64,000 nucleotides of DNA from Pseudomonas fluorescens (GCF_902497785.1 NZ_CABVHK010000002.1:1-64000); one strand, 5' to 3'. Positions 29,338 through 39,640 are shown, counted from the first letter of the stretch. Numbers and translations: made by a program. The notes: generated from the sequence alone by a model not told the origin.

Positions 29338-29470
29338 GCCAAACTCCTTGCGGATGAATTAAAGCGTGAGCTTAAACCGTCAAGGAAGCTGCAAATTACC
29401 GGTGATACCCTTTGGGAAATGTCGTACAGAAACTCCGGAACGCTCCGGCTATATTGGATAGGCGGTTCCC

Positions 29471-29565
29471 CTTCGCGAGCAGGCTCGCTCCCACAGGGAT
29501 CTGCGGGGATCACACAATTTGTGGACGGCAAACATCTATTGTGGGAGCGAGCCTGCTCGCGAAGG
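29471..29565. repeat. REP pair (inverted), family A
   Basis: CTTCGCGAGCAGGCTCGCTC at 29471 and its reverse complement from 29540. The second copy lies inside the open frame of the sensor kinase and encodes part of its C-terminus. Confidence 0.9.
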
Positions 29566-30934
29566 CGTCATCACTGACAACACCGTCTTCGGCCAATAAC
29601 CGCATATTCAGCCGCAACCCGGCCCCGGTGTTCTCAGCCCAAAGCCGCCCGCCCTGGCGCTGCACCGCATTCCTCGCAATGCTCAACCCCAACCCGAACC
29701 CGCCATCTCCCGGCCGCGAACCATCGAGCCGGGTGAACGGTGAAAAGATTCGCTCCAGATCCTCTTCAGCCACGCCGCCGCCCTCATCCTCCAGCCACAA
29801 ATGCCAATAACCGCCCTCGCGCCGCCCATCCAGCCGAACCACGCCGCCCTTCGGCGAATGACGAATGGCGTTGCGCAGAATGTTTTCCAGGGCCTGAGCC
29901 AGGGTATTGAGATTGCCGCGCACCCAGCAGGAAGAATCCACCAGGCACTGCAACTGATCGGTGGGGCAGCAACTTTCATAGCAGGCGTTTTCCGTGAGCA
30001 TTTCCCACAGTGCCTGGATCTGGATTGCCTCGTCGGGCAACGGTGAGCGCTCGGTGTCGAGCCAGGCCAGTTGCAGCGTGTCCTCGACCAAGCGCTGCAT
30101 GCCGTCGACTTCGCGGCCAATGCGTTCGCGCAGTTGCACCAGGCTTTGTTCGCCTTCGCTGGCCACGCGCAAACGGCTCAACGGCGTGCGCAATTCATGG
30201 GACAGGTCGCGCAGCAGCTGTTGTTGCAGGGCGACGGTGCTTTGCAGGCGCTCGGACATGTGATCGAACGCGCGACCGAGCTCGCCCAGTTCGTCGGAAC
30301 GATTGGTGGTGCGCCGTGACAGCCGCACGCCCAACTGATCGGCACGCCAGGCATTGGCCTGCTCGCGCAGTTGATTGAGAGGAACCACCAGCAGTCGATA
30401 CAACCCCACGCACAGCAGCAACGTGAACAGCCCCGGGATCACGCCGTTGGTGATCACGCGCCAGAACACCCGGTAGCGCCCGGGCATGAAACGCTGGGGC
30501 AGTTCGAGGACCAGGCTGCCGACAGACGAGTCGCCCGGAAAGGGTACGCGCAACCATGGCAGGCGTTTTTTGTGAATGGGCCAATCGAGGCCGCGCAGGA
30601 ATGTCAGGCGCTGGATTTCCGGGTCCGTCAGTGGCTGGCTGCTCAATGACTGCAAATCAGCACCGATGACGCCGGCCCAACCCGCTTCGCGCTGGCGCAT
30701 TTCCTCCAGCCAGGCATCGACACCGGCATTCTGGCCCTGCTGCCACGCCTGCTCGGCCTCGGCGGCGTAACCGGCCAGAGTGCCTCGCGCCTCATCCGAC
30801 AGGAACTGATTGCGCTCTTCCATATAGCGCCCCCAGGACCAGCTCAGCCAGATCATCAACAGACAGAACGCCACCAGCAGACAGGCGAGTTTCCAGAACA
30901 GTGAATGCCGGCCCGGCAGATCAGCCCACTTCAT
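29510..30934 (-). CDS. sensor histidine kinase (PirS-like position)
   Basis: A 474-residue kinase: TM1 about 15-35, periplasmic domain of about 130 residues, TM2 around residues 165-187 (GVIPGLFTLLLCVGLYRLL), HAMP, HisKA with LRDLSHELRTPLSRLRVA, and HATPase_c ending GFGLGLSIARNAVQRQGG. Its last residues, from about [11 protein letters not shown], are translated from a REP element. ATG at 30934 lies 14 bp inside the response-regulator gene, so the pair is coupled. In P. aeruginosa the pair next to gacS is PirRS, a siderophore-linked system; here no pirA follows, so the assignment is tentative. Confidence 0.85.
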   Translation of the reverse strand: MKWADLPGRHSLFWKLACLLVAFCLLMIWLSWSWGRYMEERNQFLSDEARGTLAGYAAEAEQAWQQGQNAGVDAWLEEMRQREAGWAGVIGADLQSLSSQPLTDPEIQRLTFLRGLDWPIHKKRLPWLRVPFPGDSSVGSLVLELPQRFMPGRYRVFWRVITNGVIPGLFTLLLCVGLYRLLVVPLNQLREQANAWRADQLGVRLSRRTTNRSDELGELGRAFDHMSERLQSTVALQQQLLRDLSHELRTPLSRLRVASEGEQSLVQLRERIGREVDGMQRLVEDTLQLAWLDTERSPLPDEAIQIQALWEMLTENACYESCCPTDQLQCLVDSSCWVRGNLNTLAQALENILRNAIRHSPKGGVVRLDGRREGGYWHLWLEDEGGGVAEEDLERIFSPFTRLDGSRPGDGGFGLGLSIARNAVQRQGGRLWAENTGAGLRLNMRLLAEDGVVSDDAFASRLAPTIDVCRPQIV

Positions 30935-31643
30935 GGTCGGCACTCAAGACGTAGCCCTTGCCCCAGACAGTGCGCACTTCGCGCTCGCTGTAACCGATCG
31001 CTTTGAGTTTGCGACGGATCTGGCTGATGTGCATGTCGAGACTGCGGTCGTGGGCGGCGTAGCCCCGTTGCAGCACGTGCTGATAAAGGAAGGCTTTGCT
31101 CAGCACCTCATCGCCGTTGCGATTCAGCGTGTCCAGCAGCCGATATTCGCTGCGGGTCAGGCCGGCCGCATGCGCGCCGTAAAAAACCTCAGACAGCTCA
31201 TCGTCAAAGCGCAGACTGTCCGCCGCCACGGCAACCGGTTCGATGGCCGGGCGACGATCAAGCGCCACCCGCCGCAGGATCGCTTCGATGCGCACGCGCA
31301 ATTCGGCCATGCTGAACGGTTTGGGCAAATAGTCATCGGCGCCGAGGCGAAACCCGCTGATGCGGTCCGCCTCGGCCCCCAGTGCCGACATCAGCACCAC
31401 CGGAGTGGAGTGGCTCTGGCGCAATTGGGTCAACACATTCAAGCCGTTCATCCCTGGCAGCAGGATATCCATCAGCACCACATCGAAGGCTTGTTCCCGG
31501 GCAATCGCCAGGCCTTCCTGCCCGTTCTGGCACCAGGTCACCTGGAAACCGCTACGGCCCAGTTGCTCGTGAACATAGGCACCGAGCACCAGATCGTCTT
31601 CGATGGAAAGGATGCGGGGATGGCCAACAGAGATGGGAGTCAT
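30921..31643 (-). CDS. OmpR-family response regulator (PirR-like position)
   Basis: A 240-residue regulator: receiver (SIEDD acid pocket, phospho-Asp in VLMDILLPGMNG, Lys in PKPFSMAEL) plus a winged-helix DNA-binding domain (LTRSEYRLLDTLNRNGDEVLSKAFL, HDRSLDMHISQIRRKL, VRTVWGKGYVL). Start MTPISVGHPR is chosen by the distance to the receiver. Divergent from gacS. Confidence 0.88.
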   Translation of the reverse strand: MTPISVGHPRILSIEDDLVLGAYVHEQLGRSGFQVTWCQNGQEGLAIAREQAFDVVLMDILLPGMNGLNVLTQLRQSHSTPVVLMSALGAEADRISGFRLGADDYLPKPFSMAELRVRIEAILRRVALDRRPAIEPVAVAADSLRFDDELSEVFYGAHAAGLTRSEYRLLDTLNRNGDEVLSKAFLYQHVLQRGYAAHDRSLDMHISQIRRKLKAIGYSEREVRTVWGKGYVLSADHEVG

Positions 31644-31856
31644 GAGTATCTGCAAATAATTCTCAGTTGGGGATTATTCAAGATTGCCTGGCCCGGGGCA
31701 ACCCAAGGTTGGCCCGCAACGCAAAAGTGTCGAACAACCCGACGAATGACGACATCAATTTTACGAAGATTGCCCGCAAGCAAATCGCTACACTGCGCGA
31801 GTGGCGCGTGCCGGATGTACGCGCAGTTTCCAAACGGCTGGATGCAGGAGAGAGGC

Positions 31857-34609
31857 GTGCTCAAGAAACTGGGAATTAAAGGCCGCGTGCTGTTGCTGAC
31901 CTTGCTTCCAACCAGCCTGATGGCGCTGGTGCTGGGCGGCTATTTTACCTGGATGCAGCTATCCGACCTGCAAACCCAACTCATGCAGCGCGGCGAAATG
32001 ATCGCCGAACAGCTCGCGCCCCTCGTCGCCCCGGCCATGAGTCACAAAGACAACGATCTGCTGGAGCGCATCGCCACCCAGACCCTGGAAACGCCGGACG
32101 TGCGCGCGGTGACCCTCCTCGCCCCGGACCGCACGCTGCTGGCGCATGCCGGCCCGACCATGCTCAATCAGGCGCCGCTGGGCAATGGCTCGCAAATGCT
32201 CCGGCGCAGCGGCAACGACGCGACGCGTTATCTGCTGCCGGTGTTCGGCAAGCACCGCAATCTCGCTGGCGACCTGATTCCCGAAGAAGCCGACCGCCTG
32301 CTGGGTTGGGTCGAACTTGAACTGTCGCACAACGGCATGCTGCTGCGCGGTTATCGCAGCCTGTTCGCCAGCCTGTTGTTGATCGCCGCGGGCCTCGCCG
32401 GGGCGCGTTGCTGGCGTTGCGCATGGGCCGCACGATCAATCGGCCGCTGAGCCAGATCAAGCAAGCGGTGGCGCAACTCAAGGACGGCCAACTGCAAACC
32501 CGCCTGCCGCCCCTCGGCAGTCAGGAGCTGGATGAGTTGGCATCCGGCATCAACCGCATGGCCGGCACCCTGCAAAACGCTCAGGAAGAATTGCAGCACA
32601 GCATTGATCAGGCCACTGAAGACGTGCGCCAGAACCTTGAAACCATCGAGATCCAGAACATCGAACTGGACCTGGCGCGCAAGGAGGCGTTGGAAGCGAG
32701 CCGGATAAAATCCGAATTCCTCGCCAACATGAGCCATGAAATCCGTACGCCGCTCAACGGCATCCTCGGCTTCACCCACCTGCTGCAAAAAAGCGAGCTG
32801 ACCCCGCGCCAGCTCGATTATCTGGGCACCATCGAAAAGTCCGCCGACAGCCTGCTGGGGATCATCAACGAGATCCTCGACTTCTCGAAAATCGAGGCCG
32901 GCAAGCTGGTGCTCGACCATATTCCGTTCAATCTGCGCGACTTGCTCCAGGACACCCTGACCATCCTCGCTCCGGCGGCCCATGCCAAACAGCTGGAACT
33001 GGTGAGTCTGGTGTATCGCGACACGCCGCTGTCGCTGGTGGGCGATCCGCTGCGACTCAAGCAGATCCTCACCAACCTGGTGAGCAATGCGATCAAGTTC
33101 ACCCGCGAAGGCACCATCGTCGCCCGCGCCATGCTCGAAGAAGAGCACGATGACAGCGTGCAGTTGCGCATCAGTATTCAGGACACCGGCATTGGCCTGT
33201 CAAACGAAGACGTGCGCGCGCTGTTCCAGGCCTTCAGCCAGGCTGACAACTCGCTGTCGCGGCAACCTGGCGGCACCGGTCTGGGATTGGTGATTTCCAA
33301 GCGCTTGATCGAGCAGATGGGCGGCGAGATCGGCGTCGACAGCACGCCGGGCGAAGGGTCGGAATTCTGGATCAGCCTGAGCCTGCCGAAAACCCGCGAC
33401 GACGCCGAAGACTTGCCGGGCCCGCCACTGCTGGGACGGCGCGTCGCGGTGCTGGAAAATCACGAACTGGCCCGTCAGGCATTGCAGCATCAACTGGAAG
33501 ACTGCGGCCTCGACGTCACGCCGTTCAACACACTGGAAAGTTTGACCAATGGCGTGACCGGCGCGCATCAGACCGAGCAGGCGATCGACCTGGCGGTGCT
33601 CGGCATCACCAGCAACGACATGCCGCCAGAACGCCTCAATCAGCACATCTGGGACCTTGAGCACCTCGGCTGCAAAGTGCTGGTGCTATGCCCGACCACC
33701 GAACAGACGCTGTTCCACCTCTCGGTGCCTAACCCGCACAGTCAGCTTCAGGCCAAACCCGCCTGCACCCGCAAGCTGCGTCGGGCCTTGTCCGATCTGG
33801 TCAATCCGCGCCAGCAACGCAGTGACCCCGGCGAACCGGTGTCGAGCCGTGCGCCGAAGGTGCTGTGTGTCGACGACAACCCGGCCAATCTGCTGCTGGT
33901 GCAAACCCTGCTCGAAGACCTCGGCGCGAAAGTGCTCGCCGTGGAAAGCGGTTACGCCGCCGTCAAAGCGGTGCAGAACGAGACGTTCGATCTGGTGTTG
34001 ATGGACGTGCAGATGCCCGGCATGGACGGGCGTCAGAGCACCGAAACCATTCGCCTGTGGGAAAGTGAGCGGCATTGCACGCCGCTGCCCATCGTCGCCC
34101 TTACCGCCCACGCCATGGCCAACGAGAAACGCGCGCTGCTGCAAAGTGGCATGGACGATTACCTGACCAAACCGATCAGCGAACGGCAACTGGCGCAAGT
34201 GGTGCTGAAGTGGACCGGCCTGGCCCTGCGCAATCAGGCGCCGGAGCGATCCAGCGACAGCCACGCCAGCAATCATGAGTTGCAGGTGCTGGACCATGAA
34301 GAAGGCTTGCGCCTGGCGGCGGGCAAGGCCGATCTGGCGGCGGACATGCTGGCGATGTTACTGGCGTCGCTGGAAGCCGACCGCGAAGCGATCCGTTGCG
34401 CCCGCGAATCCAACGACCACAACGCGTTGATCGAGCGGGTCCATCGTCTGCACGGCGCCACCCGCTACTGCGGCGTGCCGCAACTGCGCGCCGCCTGCCA
34501 GCGCAGCGAAACCCTGCTCAAACAACAGGACCCAAAAGCCACCGGCGCGCTGGAGGACCTCGACCGGGCGATCAATCGGCTGGCGGCTCAAGCGCGGATC
34601 AATGCTTGA
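31857..34609 (+). pseudogene. gacS: gacS sensor kinase broken by a 1-base frameshift
   Basis: Tripartite hybrid kinase GacS (BarA), head of the Gac/Rsm pathway. Frame 1 starts at GTG 31857 (MLKKLGIKGRVLLLTLLP, with GGAGAGAGG upstream) and runs through TM1, the periplasmic loop and TM2 to TGA at 32448, giving 197 residues. The rest (HAMP, HisKA, HATPase, receiver, HPt) continues from about 32408 in another frame. The span is 2753 bp, one short of 918 codons. Adding one base in GGGGCGCG at 32400-32407 restores 917 residues with His294 in ANMSHEIRTPLNG, Asp717 in VLMDVQMPGMDG and His863 in VHRLHG, the numbers I recall for GacS. Confidence 0.9.
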
Positions 34610-34654
34610 TGCAACGCAATGCTTGCCAAATCCCTGTCCGGCGCGACGCCATTC

Positions 34655-34751
34655 CACTGTGGGAGCTAGCCTGCTCGCGAAGGCGGGGAATCAGGATACG
34701 GTGATGTCGCCTGATACTCCGTCTTCGCGAGCAGGCTCGCTCCCACAGTGG
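34655..34751. repeat. REP pair (inverted), family A
   Basis: CCACTGTGGGAGCTAGCCTG and CAGGCTCGCTCCCACAGTGG in opposite orientation; one arm has a T for G difference. It separates gacS from ldhA. Confidence 0.9.
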
Positions 34752-34795
34752 ATCAGATCTACTCCACAAAATGCGTAAATATCCAGGAGGACCGC

Positions 34796-35788
34796 ATGCG
34801 CACCATTCTTTTCAGCAGTCAGACCTACGACCGCGACAGTTTTCTTGGCGCCGACCTTCCCGCCGGTATCGAGCTGCACTTTCAATCGGCGCGGCTGAGC
34901 CTGGACACCGTGGCGCTGGCGGAACATCACGAGGTGGTCTGCGCGTTCATTAATGATGACCTCAGCGCCCCCGTGCTCGAACACCTGGCCGCCGGCGGCA
35001 CGCGCCTGATCGCCTTGCGCTCGGCGGGTTACAACCATGTCGATCTCGCGGCGGCCAAGCTGCTCGGGCTGTCGATCGTGCGGGTTCCGGCCTACTCGCC
35101 CCACGCGGTGGCCGAACATGCAGTGGCGCTGATCCTCGCGCTCAATCGCCGTCTGCACCGGGCCTACAACCGCACCCGCGAAGGGGATTTCAGCCTGCAC
35201 GGGCTGACCGGTTTCGATCTGGTTGGAAAGACGGTTGGCGTGGTCGGCACCGGGCAGATTGGCGCGACCTTCGCGAAAATCATGAACGGTTTCGGCTGCC
35301 GGTTACTGGCCTTTGATCCTTATCCCAACCCGCAAGTGGAAGCCCTCGGCGCGCGTTATCTGAGCTTGCCAGAGCTGCTGGCCGAGTCGCAGATCATCAG
35401 CCTGCACTGCCCGCTCAACGAGCAGAGCAAACACTTGATCAACCGTGAATCACTGGCGCGCATGCTCCCGGGCGCGATGCTGATCAATACCGGTCGTGGG
35501 GGCCTGGTGGACACGCCAGCACTGATCGACGCGTTGAAGGACGGCCAACTGGGTTACCTGGGGCTGGACGTCTATGAAGAAGAGGCGCAGCTGTTCTTCG
35601 AAGACCGCTCCGACCTGCCGCTGCAGGACGATGTGCTGGCGCGCCTGCTGACCTTCCCGAACGTGATTGTCACCGCGCACCAGGCCTTCCTGACCCGCGA
35701 AGCCCTTGGCGCGATTGCCTCGACAACGTTGCAGAACATTGCAGCGTGGGCCGCAGGCAGCCTGCAAAATCAGGTCGATGCTGGCTGA
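34796..35788 (+). CDS. ldhA: D-lactate dehydrogenase (fermentative)
   Basis: A 330-residue D-2-hydroxyacid dehydrogenase that reduces pyruvate to D-lactate with NADH. The Rossmann motif is VGVVGTGQIGATFAKIM (about residue 148 on), the catalytic Arg is in RSAGYNHVDL-type context, the Glu in YLGLDVYEEE and the His in VTAHQAFLTREAL. CAGGAGGAC stands just before ATG 34796. Position after gacS is as in P. aeruginosa. Confidence 0.94.
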   Translation: MRTILFSSQTYDRDSFLGADLPAGIELHFQSARLSLDTVALAEHHEVVCAFINDDLSAPVLEHLAAGGTRLIALRSAGYNHVDLAAAKLLGLSIVRVPAYSPHAVAEHAVALILALNRRLHRAYNRTREGDFSLHGLTGFDLVGKTVGVVGTGQIGATFAKIMNGFGCRLLAFDPYPNPQVEALGARYLSLPELLAESQIISLHCPLNEQSKHLINRESLARMLPGAMLINTGRGGLVDTPALIDALKDGQLGYLGLDVYEEEAQLFFEDRSDLPLQDDVLARLLTFPNVIVTAHQAFLTREALGAIASTTLQNIAAWAAGSLQNQVDAG

Positions 35789-35865
35789 ACCGGATCGAAG
35801 GTCATTTCCCTGCGCGGTGCCGCATCGATGTCCGTGCTAGCATGCCGCGCATATTTGGAGGACCC

Positions 35866-36300
35866 ATGGTCGAGCACGATTTCCGCTATAGCCTGATGAA
35901 CCCGCAACACACCCTCACCGAATGCCGCGCCCTGGTGCCGGGGCGTTATCAAGTCACCGGCAACGGCGGCTCGATTCGCAACAACGACGTGCTGGTCGTG
36001 ACCCTCAAAGGTGCCAAGGACCTGTCCATGCGCCTGACCGTCGAGACGGTTCGCCACTTGATCAACCCGCCCGGCCAATGGGTGGCGGTGGCCAGTGGTC
36101 CGGTGTTCGGCGAACTGGCGATTCACACCTGGAAAGTCAATTGCGACAGCTGCGCCAAGGAGCTGAGCTTCGAGTTTGCGGTCGACGCCAAGTTGGGCAA
36201 CAAGGCTGAAAAGCCTGCCGCCACGGCGCGGATTACCGAGCTGGGCTGGAAGTCTGTCGGCGAGAAACACCTGTGCCCGAAATGCCAGGAGCCCGCGTAA
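35866..36300 (+). CDS. hypothetical protein with zinc-ribbon-like cysteines
   Basis: A 144-residue soluble protein starting MVEHDFRYSLM, with TTGGAGGAC just upstream. Two Cys pairs, CDSC in the middle (about residue 88) and CPKC near the C-terminus, could bind one zinc. Conserved Pseudomonas protein of unknown function next to ldhA. Its TAA overlaps the ATG of the HslJ-like gene (TAATG), so the two are coupled. Confidence 0.8.
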   Translation: MVEHDFRYSLMNPQHTLTECRALVPGRYQVTGNGGSIRNNDVLVVTLKGAKDLSMRLTVETVRHLINPPGQWVAVASGPVFGELAIHTWKVNCDSCAKELSFEFAVDAKLGNKAEKPAATARITELGWKSVGEKHLCPKCQEPA

Positions 36301-36704
36301 TGAAACGCCTTGCCCTGACCGCGCTGGTCGGCGCCAGCCTCATGGGCTGCGCCGCCGAGCCTGTGCAACTGCAACAGAACCGCAGCTACATTCTGGAATG
36401 GATCGGCGAGCGGCCGTTGATGGGTTACAGCCACCTGACCGTCACCCTCGGTGAAGACGGCCGGGCTTATGGCAACGGCGGCTGCAACCACTGGTTTGCG
36501 CCGTACACCCTTGAGGGTCACACGTTGACGTTCGGCAAGGTCGGCAGCACGCGCAAAATGTGTGCACCGGCGTTGATGGAACAGGAAAAGCGCTTTCTCC
36601 AGGCGTTGGAAAACGTGCAGCGCTGGGATGTTTCGCCGATCGAGCAAATGCGCTTCTGGCCGGCACAAGGCAAGCCGTTGCGTTTGTGGCTTGAAGAGGG
36701 TTGA
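36300..36704 (+). CDS. META/HslJ domain lipoprotein
   Basis: A 134-residue predicted lipoprotein: signal MKRLALTALVGASLMGC with lipobox LMGC. The META/HslJ core is YILEWIGERPLMGYSHLTVTL, GRAYGNGGCNHWFAPYTLEG (the conserved G-x-C-N motif) and GSTRKMCAPALMEQEKRFL. HslJ in E. coli is a heat-inducible protein linked to novobiocin tolerance. Probably attached to the outer membrane since the residue after Cys is Ala, not Asp. Confidence 0.88.
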   Translation: MKRLALTALVGASLMGCAAEPVQLQQNRSYILEWIGERPLMGYSHLTVTLGEDGRAYGNGGCNHWFAPYTLEGHTLTFGKVGSTRKMCAPALMEQEKRFLQALENVQRWDVSPIEQMRFWPAQGKPLRLWLEEG

Positions 36705-36710
36705 ATCCTG

Positions 36711-36785
36711 AAAAGATCGCAGCCTTCGGCAGCTCCTACATGGGATCGCGTATTTCTGTAGCAGCTGCCAAAGGCTGCGATCTTT
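36711..36785. repeat. REP pair (inverted), family B
   Basis: AAAAGATCGCAGCCTTCGGC and GCTGCCAAAGGCTGCGATCT flank GGGATCGCG. Pairing has one mismatch (A for G). Lies between convergent genes. Confidence 0.85.
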
Positions 36786-36799
36786 CTCTCAAAAGCAGC

Positions 36800-37267
36800 T
36801 CAATTTTTAGCCTGCAACGCCTCAAGCTTCGCCATCACCCCCGCCGCCGTCTGCTCGCCCATCAACTGTTCCCGCACCTTGCCCTTGTTATCGATGATGT
36901 ACGTCACCGGTAACGCTTCGCTGCGTGGCAATTCGAACACCTCCGCCGGATCCGACGCCAGTACCGTGAACTTGATCCCCAGTTTCTCACTGGCGCTTCT
37001 CAGCTCTTCACCCTGCACATTGTCGAAGTTGACCCCGAACACACCGATGTTCTTGCCCTTCAACTGATCGGCCAGCCCGTTCAATTCCGGGATTTCGGTC
37101 CGGCACGGGCCACACCATTCGGCCCAGTAATTGAGCACCAGCCATTGCTTGTCCAGACGTTCGGCGGCGACTTTCTGGCCGTTCTGATCGATGCCATAGT
37201 CGTTGCCGCAGCCCCCCAGCATCAGCGCCCCGAAGATCGCCAATGCCGCTGCCAGTCGCCTTGTCAT
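36800..37267 (-). CDS. TlpA-like thioredoxin-fold lipoprotein
   Basis: A 155-residue thioredoxin-fold protein with lipoprotein signal (MTRRLAAALAIFGALMLGGC). The redox motif is NYWAEWCGPCRTEIPEL, with the cis-Pro in EALPVTYIIDNKG. Membrane-anchored reductases of this kind keep periplasmic disulfides reduced, for example in cytochrome c maturation. Next residue after the lipobox Cys is Gly. Confidence 0.9.
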   Translation of the reverse strand: MTRRLAAALAIFGALMLGGCGNDYGIDQNGQKVAAERLDKQWLVLNYWAEWCGPCRTEIPELNGLADQLKGKNIGVFGVNFDNVQGEELRSASEKLGIKFTVLASDPAEVFELPRSEALPVTYIIDNKGKVREQLMGEQTAAGVMAKLEALQAKN

Positions 37268-37381
37268 GTCATTTTCCTTGTTCAGAATTGATTGCGCCTG
37301 CGACCCATCGCCTCCCAAGGTTCTGGATTACGCGCTGCACAGTTAGAATAGCCGTCACCTTACGCAAGATGCGACCCGCAC

Positions 37382-38328
<947 letters not shown>

Positions 38329-38329
38329 G

Positions 38330-38755
38330 ATGGCGAAAAAGCCAAAGGTACTGCCTTCCATTGAATGGCTCGAACCGCGAGTGCGGTCGATGCGCGTGAT
38401 CAGCCTGCTGTGCTACCTCGGTCTGGTGGGACTGCTCTGCGCCTATTACCTGGTGTTTGCCGACCTGCATGGCGCGCGGCCGTGGGTGATTCTGCTGATC
38501 GAACTGGTGCCGCTGCTGATCTTGGCGCCGGGGATGATGATGGGCAGCGCGCGCGGGCATTCGTGGATGTGTTTTGTGGTGAACCTGTATTTCATCAAGG
38601 GCGCGTTGGCGGCGTACGACCCGAACCGGCAGCTGTTTGGTTTGCTGGAGATGGGGGCGAGTCTGGCGGTGTTTTGCTCGGCGTTGATGTATGTGCGGTG
38701 GCGATTTCAGTTGAATCGCAAATTGGCTGGCGAGGGCGAGATTTCCGCCGCCTGA
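38330..38755 (+). CDS. DUF2069 membrane protein
   Basis: A 141-residue inner-membrane protein with four hydrophobic helices (MRVISLLCYLGLVGLLCAYY, WVILLIELVPLLILAPGMM, WMCFVVNLYFIKGALAAY, FGLLEMGASLAVFCSALMY). The pattern fits DUF2069; function is unknown. Third gene of the arsC-wrbA unit, conserved near hda in Pseudomonas. Confidence 0.88.
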   Translation: MAKKPKVLPSIEWLEPRVRSMRVISLLCYLGLVGLLCAYYLVFADLHGARPWVILLIELVPLLILAPGMMMGSARGHSWMCFVVNLYFIKGALAAYDPNRQLFGLLEMGASLAVFCSALMYVRWRFQLNRKLAGEGEISAA

Positions 38756-38760
38756 TAAGA

Positions 38761-38836
38761 AAAGATCGCAGCCTTCGGCAGCTCCTACCGGGATCGCGTA
38801 GTCCTGTAGGAGCTGCCGAAGGCTGCGATCTTTTTT
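38761..38836. repeat. REP pair (inverted), family B
   Basis: AAAAGATCGCAGCCTTCGGC and its complement around GGGATCGCGTAGTCC, ending in CTTTTTTGC. Between convergent genes, with a T run on both strands, it may work as a bidirectional terminator. Confidence 0.9.
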
Positions 38837-38839
38837 GCT

Positions 38840-39514
38840 TCAATGATTGACGGTGTACGCCAGCATCATCGAAATCTGGCTCATCGGCCGACCGCCGCTC
38901 TGTTCATGCCACTGATTAAACACCTCCTGGACCAGCGCCAGATCTCGCAGACTGGTCGGCACCTTGTCCACGATCTTCTGCGCATTCAACCCCGCCACCA
39001 CGTCGTAGCTCGGCACAAAGGTGTCCTTGCCGACCATCCGCAAAAACCGCGGTGCCGACAGCCCGCCCAATTGATGGCCGCGCTTTTTCAGGTAGGTCCA
39101 CAAGCCGACAATATCGGTCACTGGCCAATCGGCGATCAACGCGCCGAAGCTGCCTCTTTCATGTGCCTCGTCGAGGATGAACTGCGCATTGCGCGGCACG
39201 CTCTTGAGCTTGCCCAGGTGGCGGATGATCCGTGCGTCCTGCATCAGGCGCTCCAGGTGTTCGGCGCTCATCAGCACCACTTTTTCCGGGTCGAACCTGA
39301 AAAACACTTCTTCGAACGACGGCCACTTGGCGTCCACCAGACTGTGTTTGAGCCCGGCGCGGAACACACGCAGCGCCATGGTCGAGAGGTAGCGGTCGTC
39401 GCTGATCTTGCGCAATTGCGCCGGGGTCTTGGGAACGGGCAGATGGGCTTCCAGTTCAGCCGCCGAACCGAAGCGGTTCAGACAGTATTCGTGCAGCCAC
39501 TTGTAATCGCGCAT
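38840..39514 (-). CDS. DNA-3-methyladenine glycosylase I-like protein
   Basis: A 224-residue HhH-GPD-superfamily protein related to Tag. Matching parts are FDPEKVVLMSAEHLERLMQDARIIRHLGKL and LWTYLKKRGHQLGG. The zinc site of E. coli Tag is missing: the N-terminal Cys/His and C-terminal HVVGCCCY are replaced by DYKWLHEYCLNRFG and TFVPSYDVV. The Glu-containing EGQQAGLSW helix of Tag appears as RVFRAGLKHSLV. Thus either a distinct glycosylase subgroup or a different substrate. Single gene between two REP pairs. Confidence 0.78.
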   Translation of the reverse strand: MRDYKWLHEYCLNRFGSAAELEAHLPVPKTPAQLRKISDDRYLSTMALRVFRAGLKHSLVDAKWPSFEEVFFRFDPEKVVLMSAEHLERLMQDARIIRHLGKLKSVPRNAQFILDEAHERGSFGALIADWPVTDIVGLWTYLKKRGHQLGGLSAPRFLRMVGKDTFVPSYDVVAGLNAQKIVDKVPTSLRDLALVQEVFNQWHEQSGGRPMSQISMMLAYTVNH

Positions 39515-39541
39515 GCCCTCTCCTGAGGAATAAAAAAGAAA

Positions 39542-39630
39542 TGTGGGAGCGAGCTCGCTCGCGATGGCGGTGTGTCAGTCAATTATGTTGAGACTGACAG
39601 GACGCTATCGCGAGCAAGCTCGCTCCCACA
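39542..39630. repeat. REP pair (inverted), family A
   Basis: TGTGGGAGCGAGCTCGCTCG and CGAGCAAGCTCGCTCCCACA in opposite orientation around about 40 bp, between tag-like and ttcA genes. Confidence 0.88.
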
Positions 39631-39640
39631 GTGTTTGCAT

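Noticed and set aside
29510..31643. Firm naming of the two-component pair as PirRS
   Set aside because: Only position next to gacS supports it; the pirA receptor gene is absent here, so the symbol was left out.
32408..34609. Second half of gacS as an independent kinase gene
   Set aside because: It begins inside the membrane helix/HAMP junction without a ribosome site; length and residue numbering fit a single frameshifted GacS.
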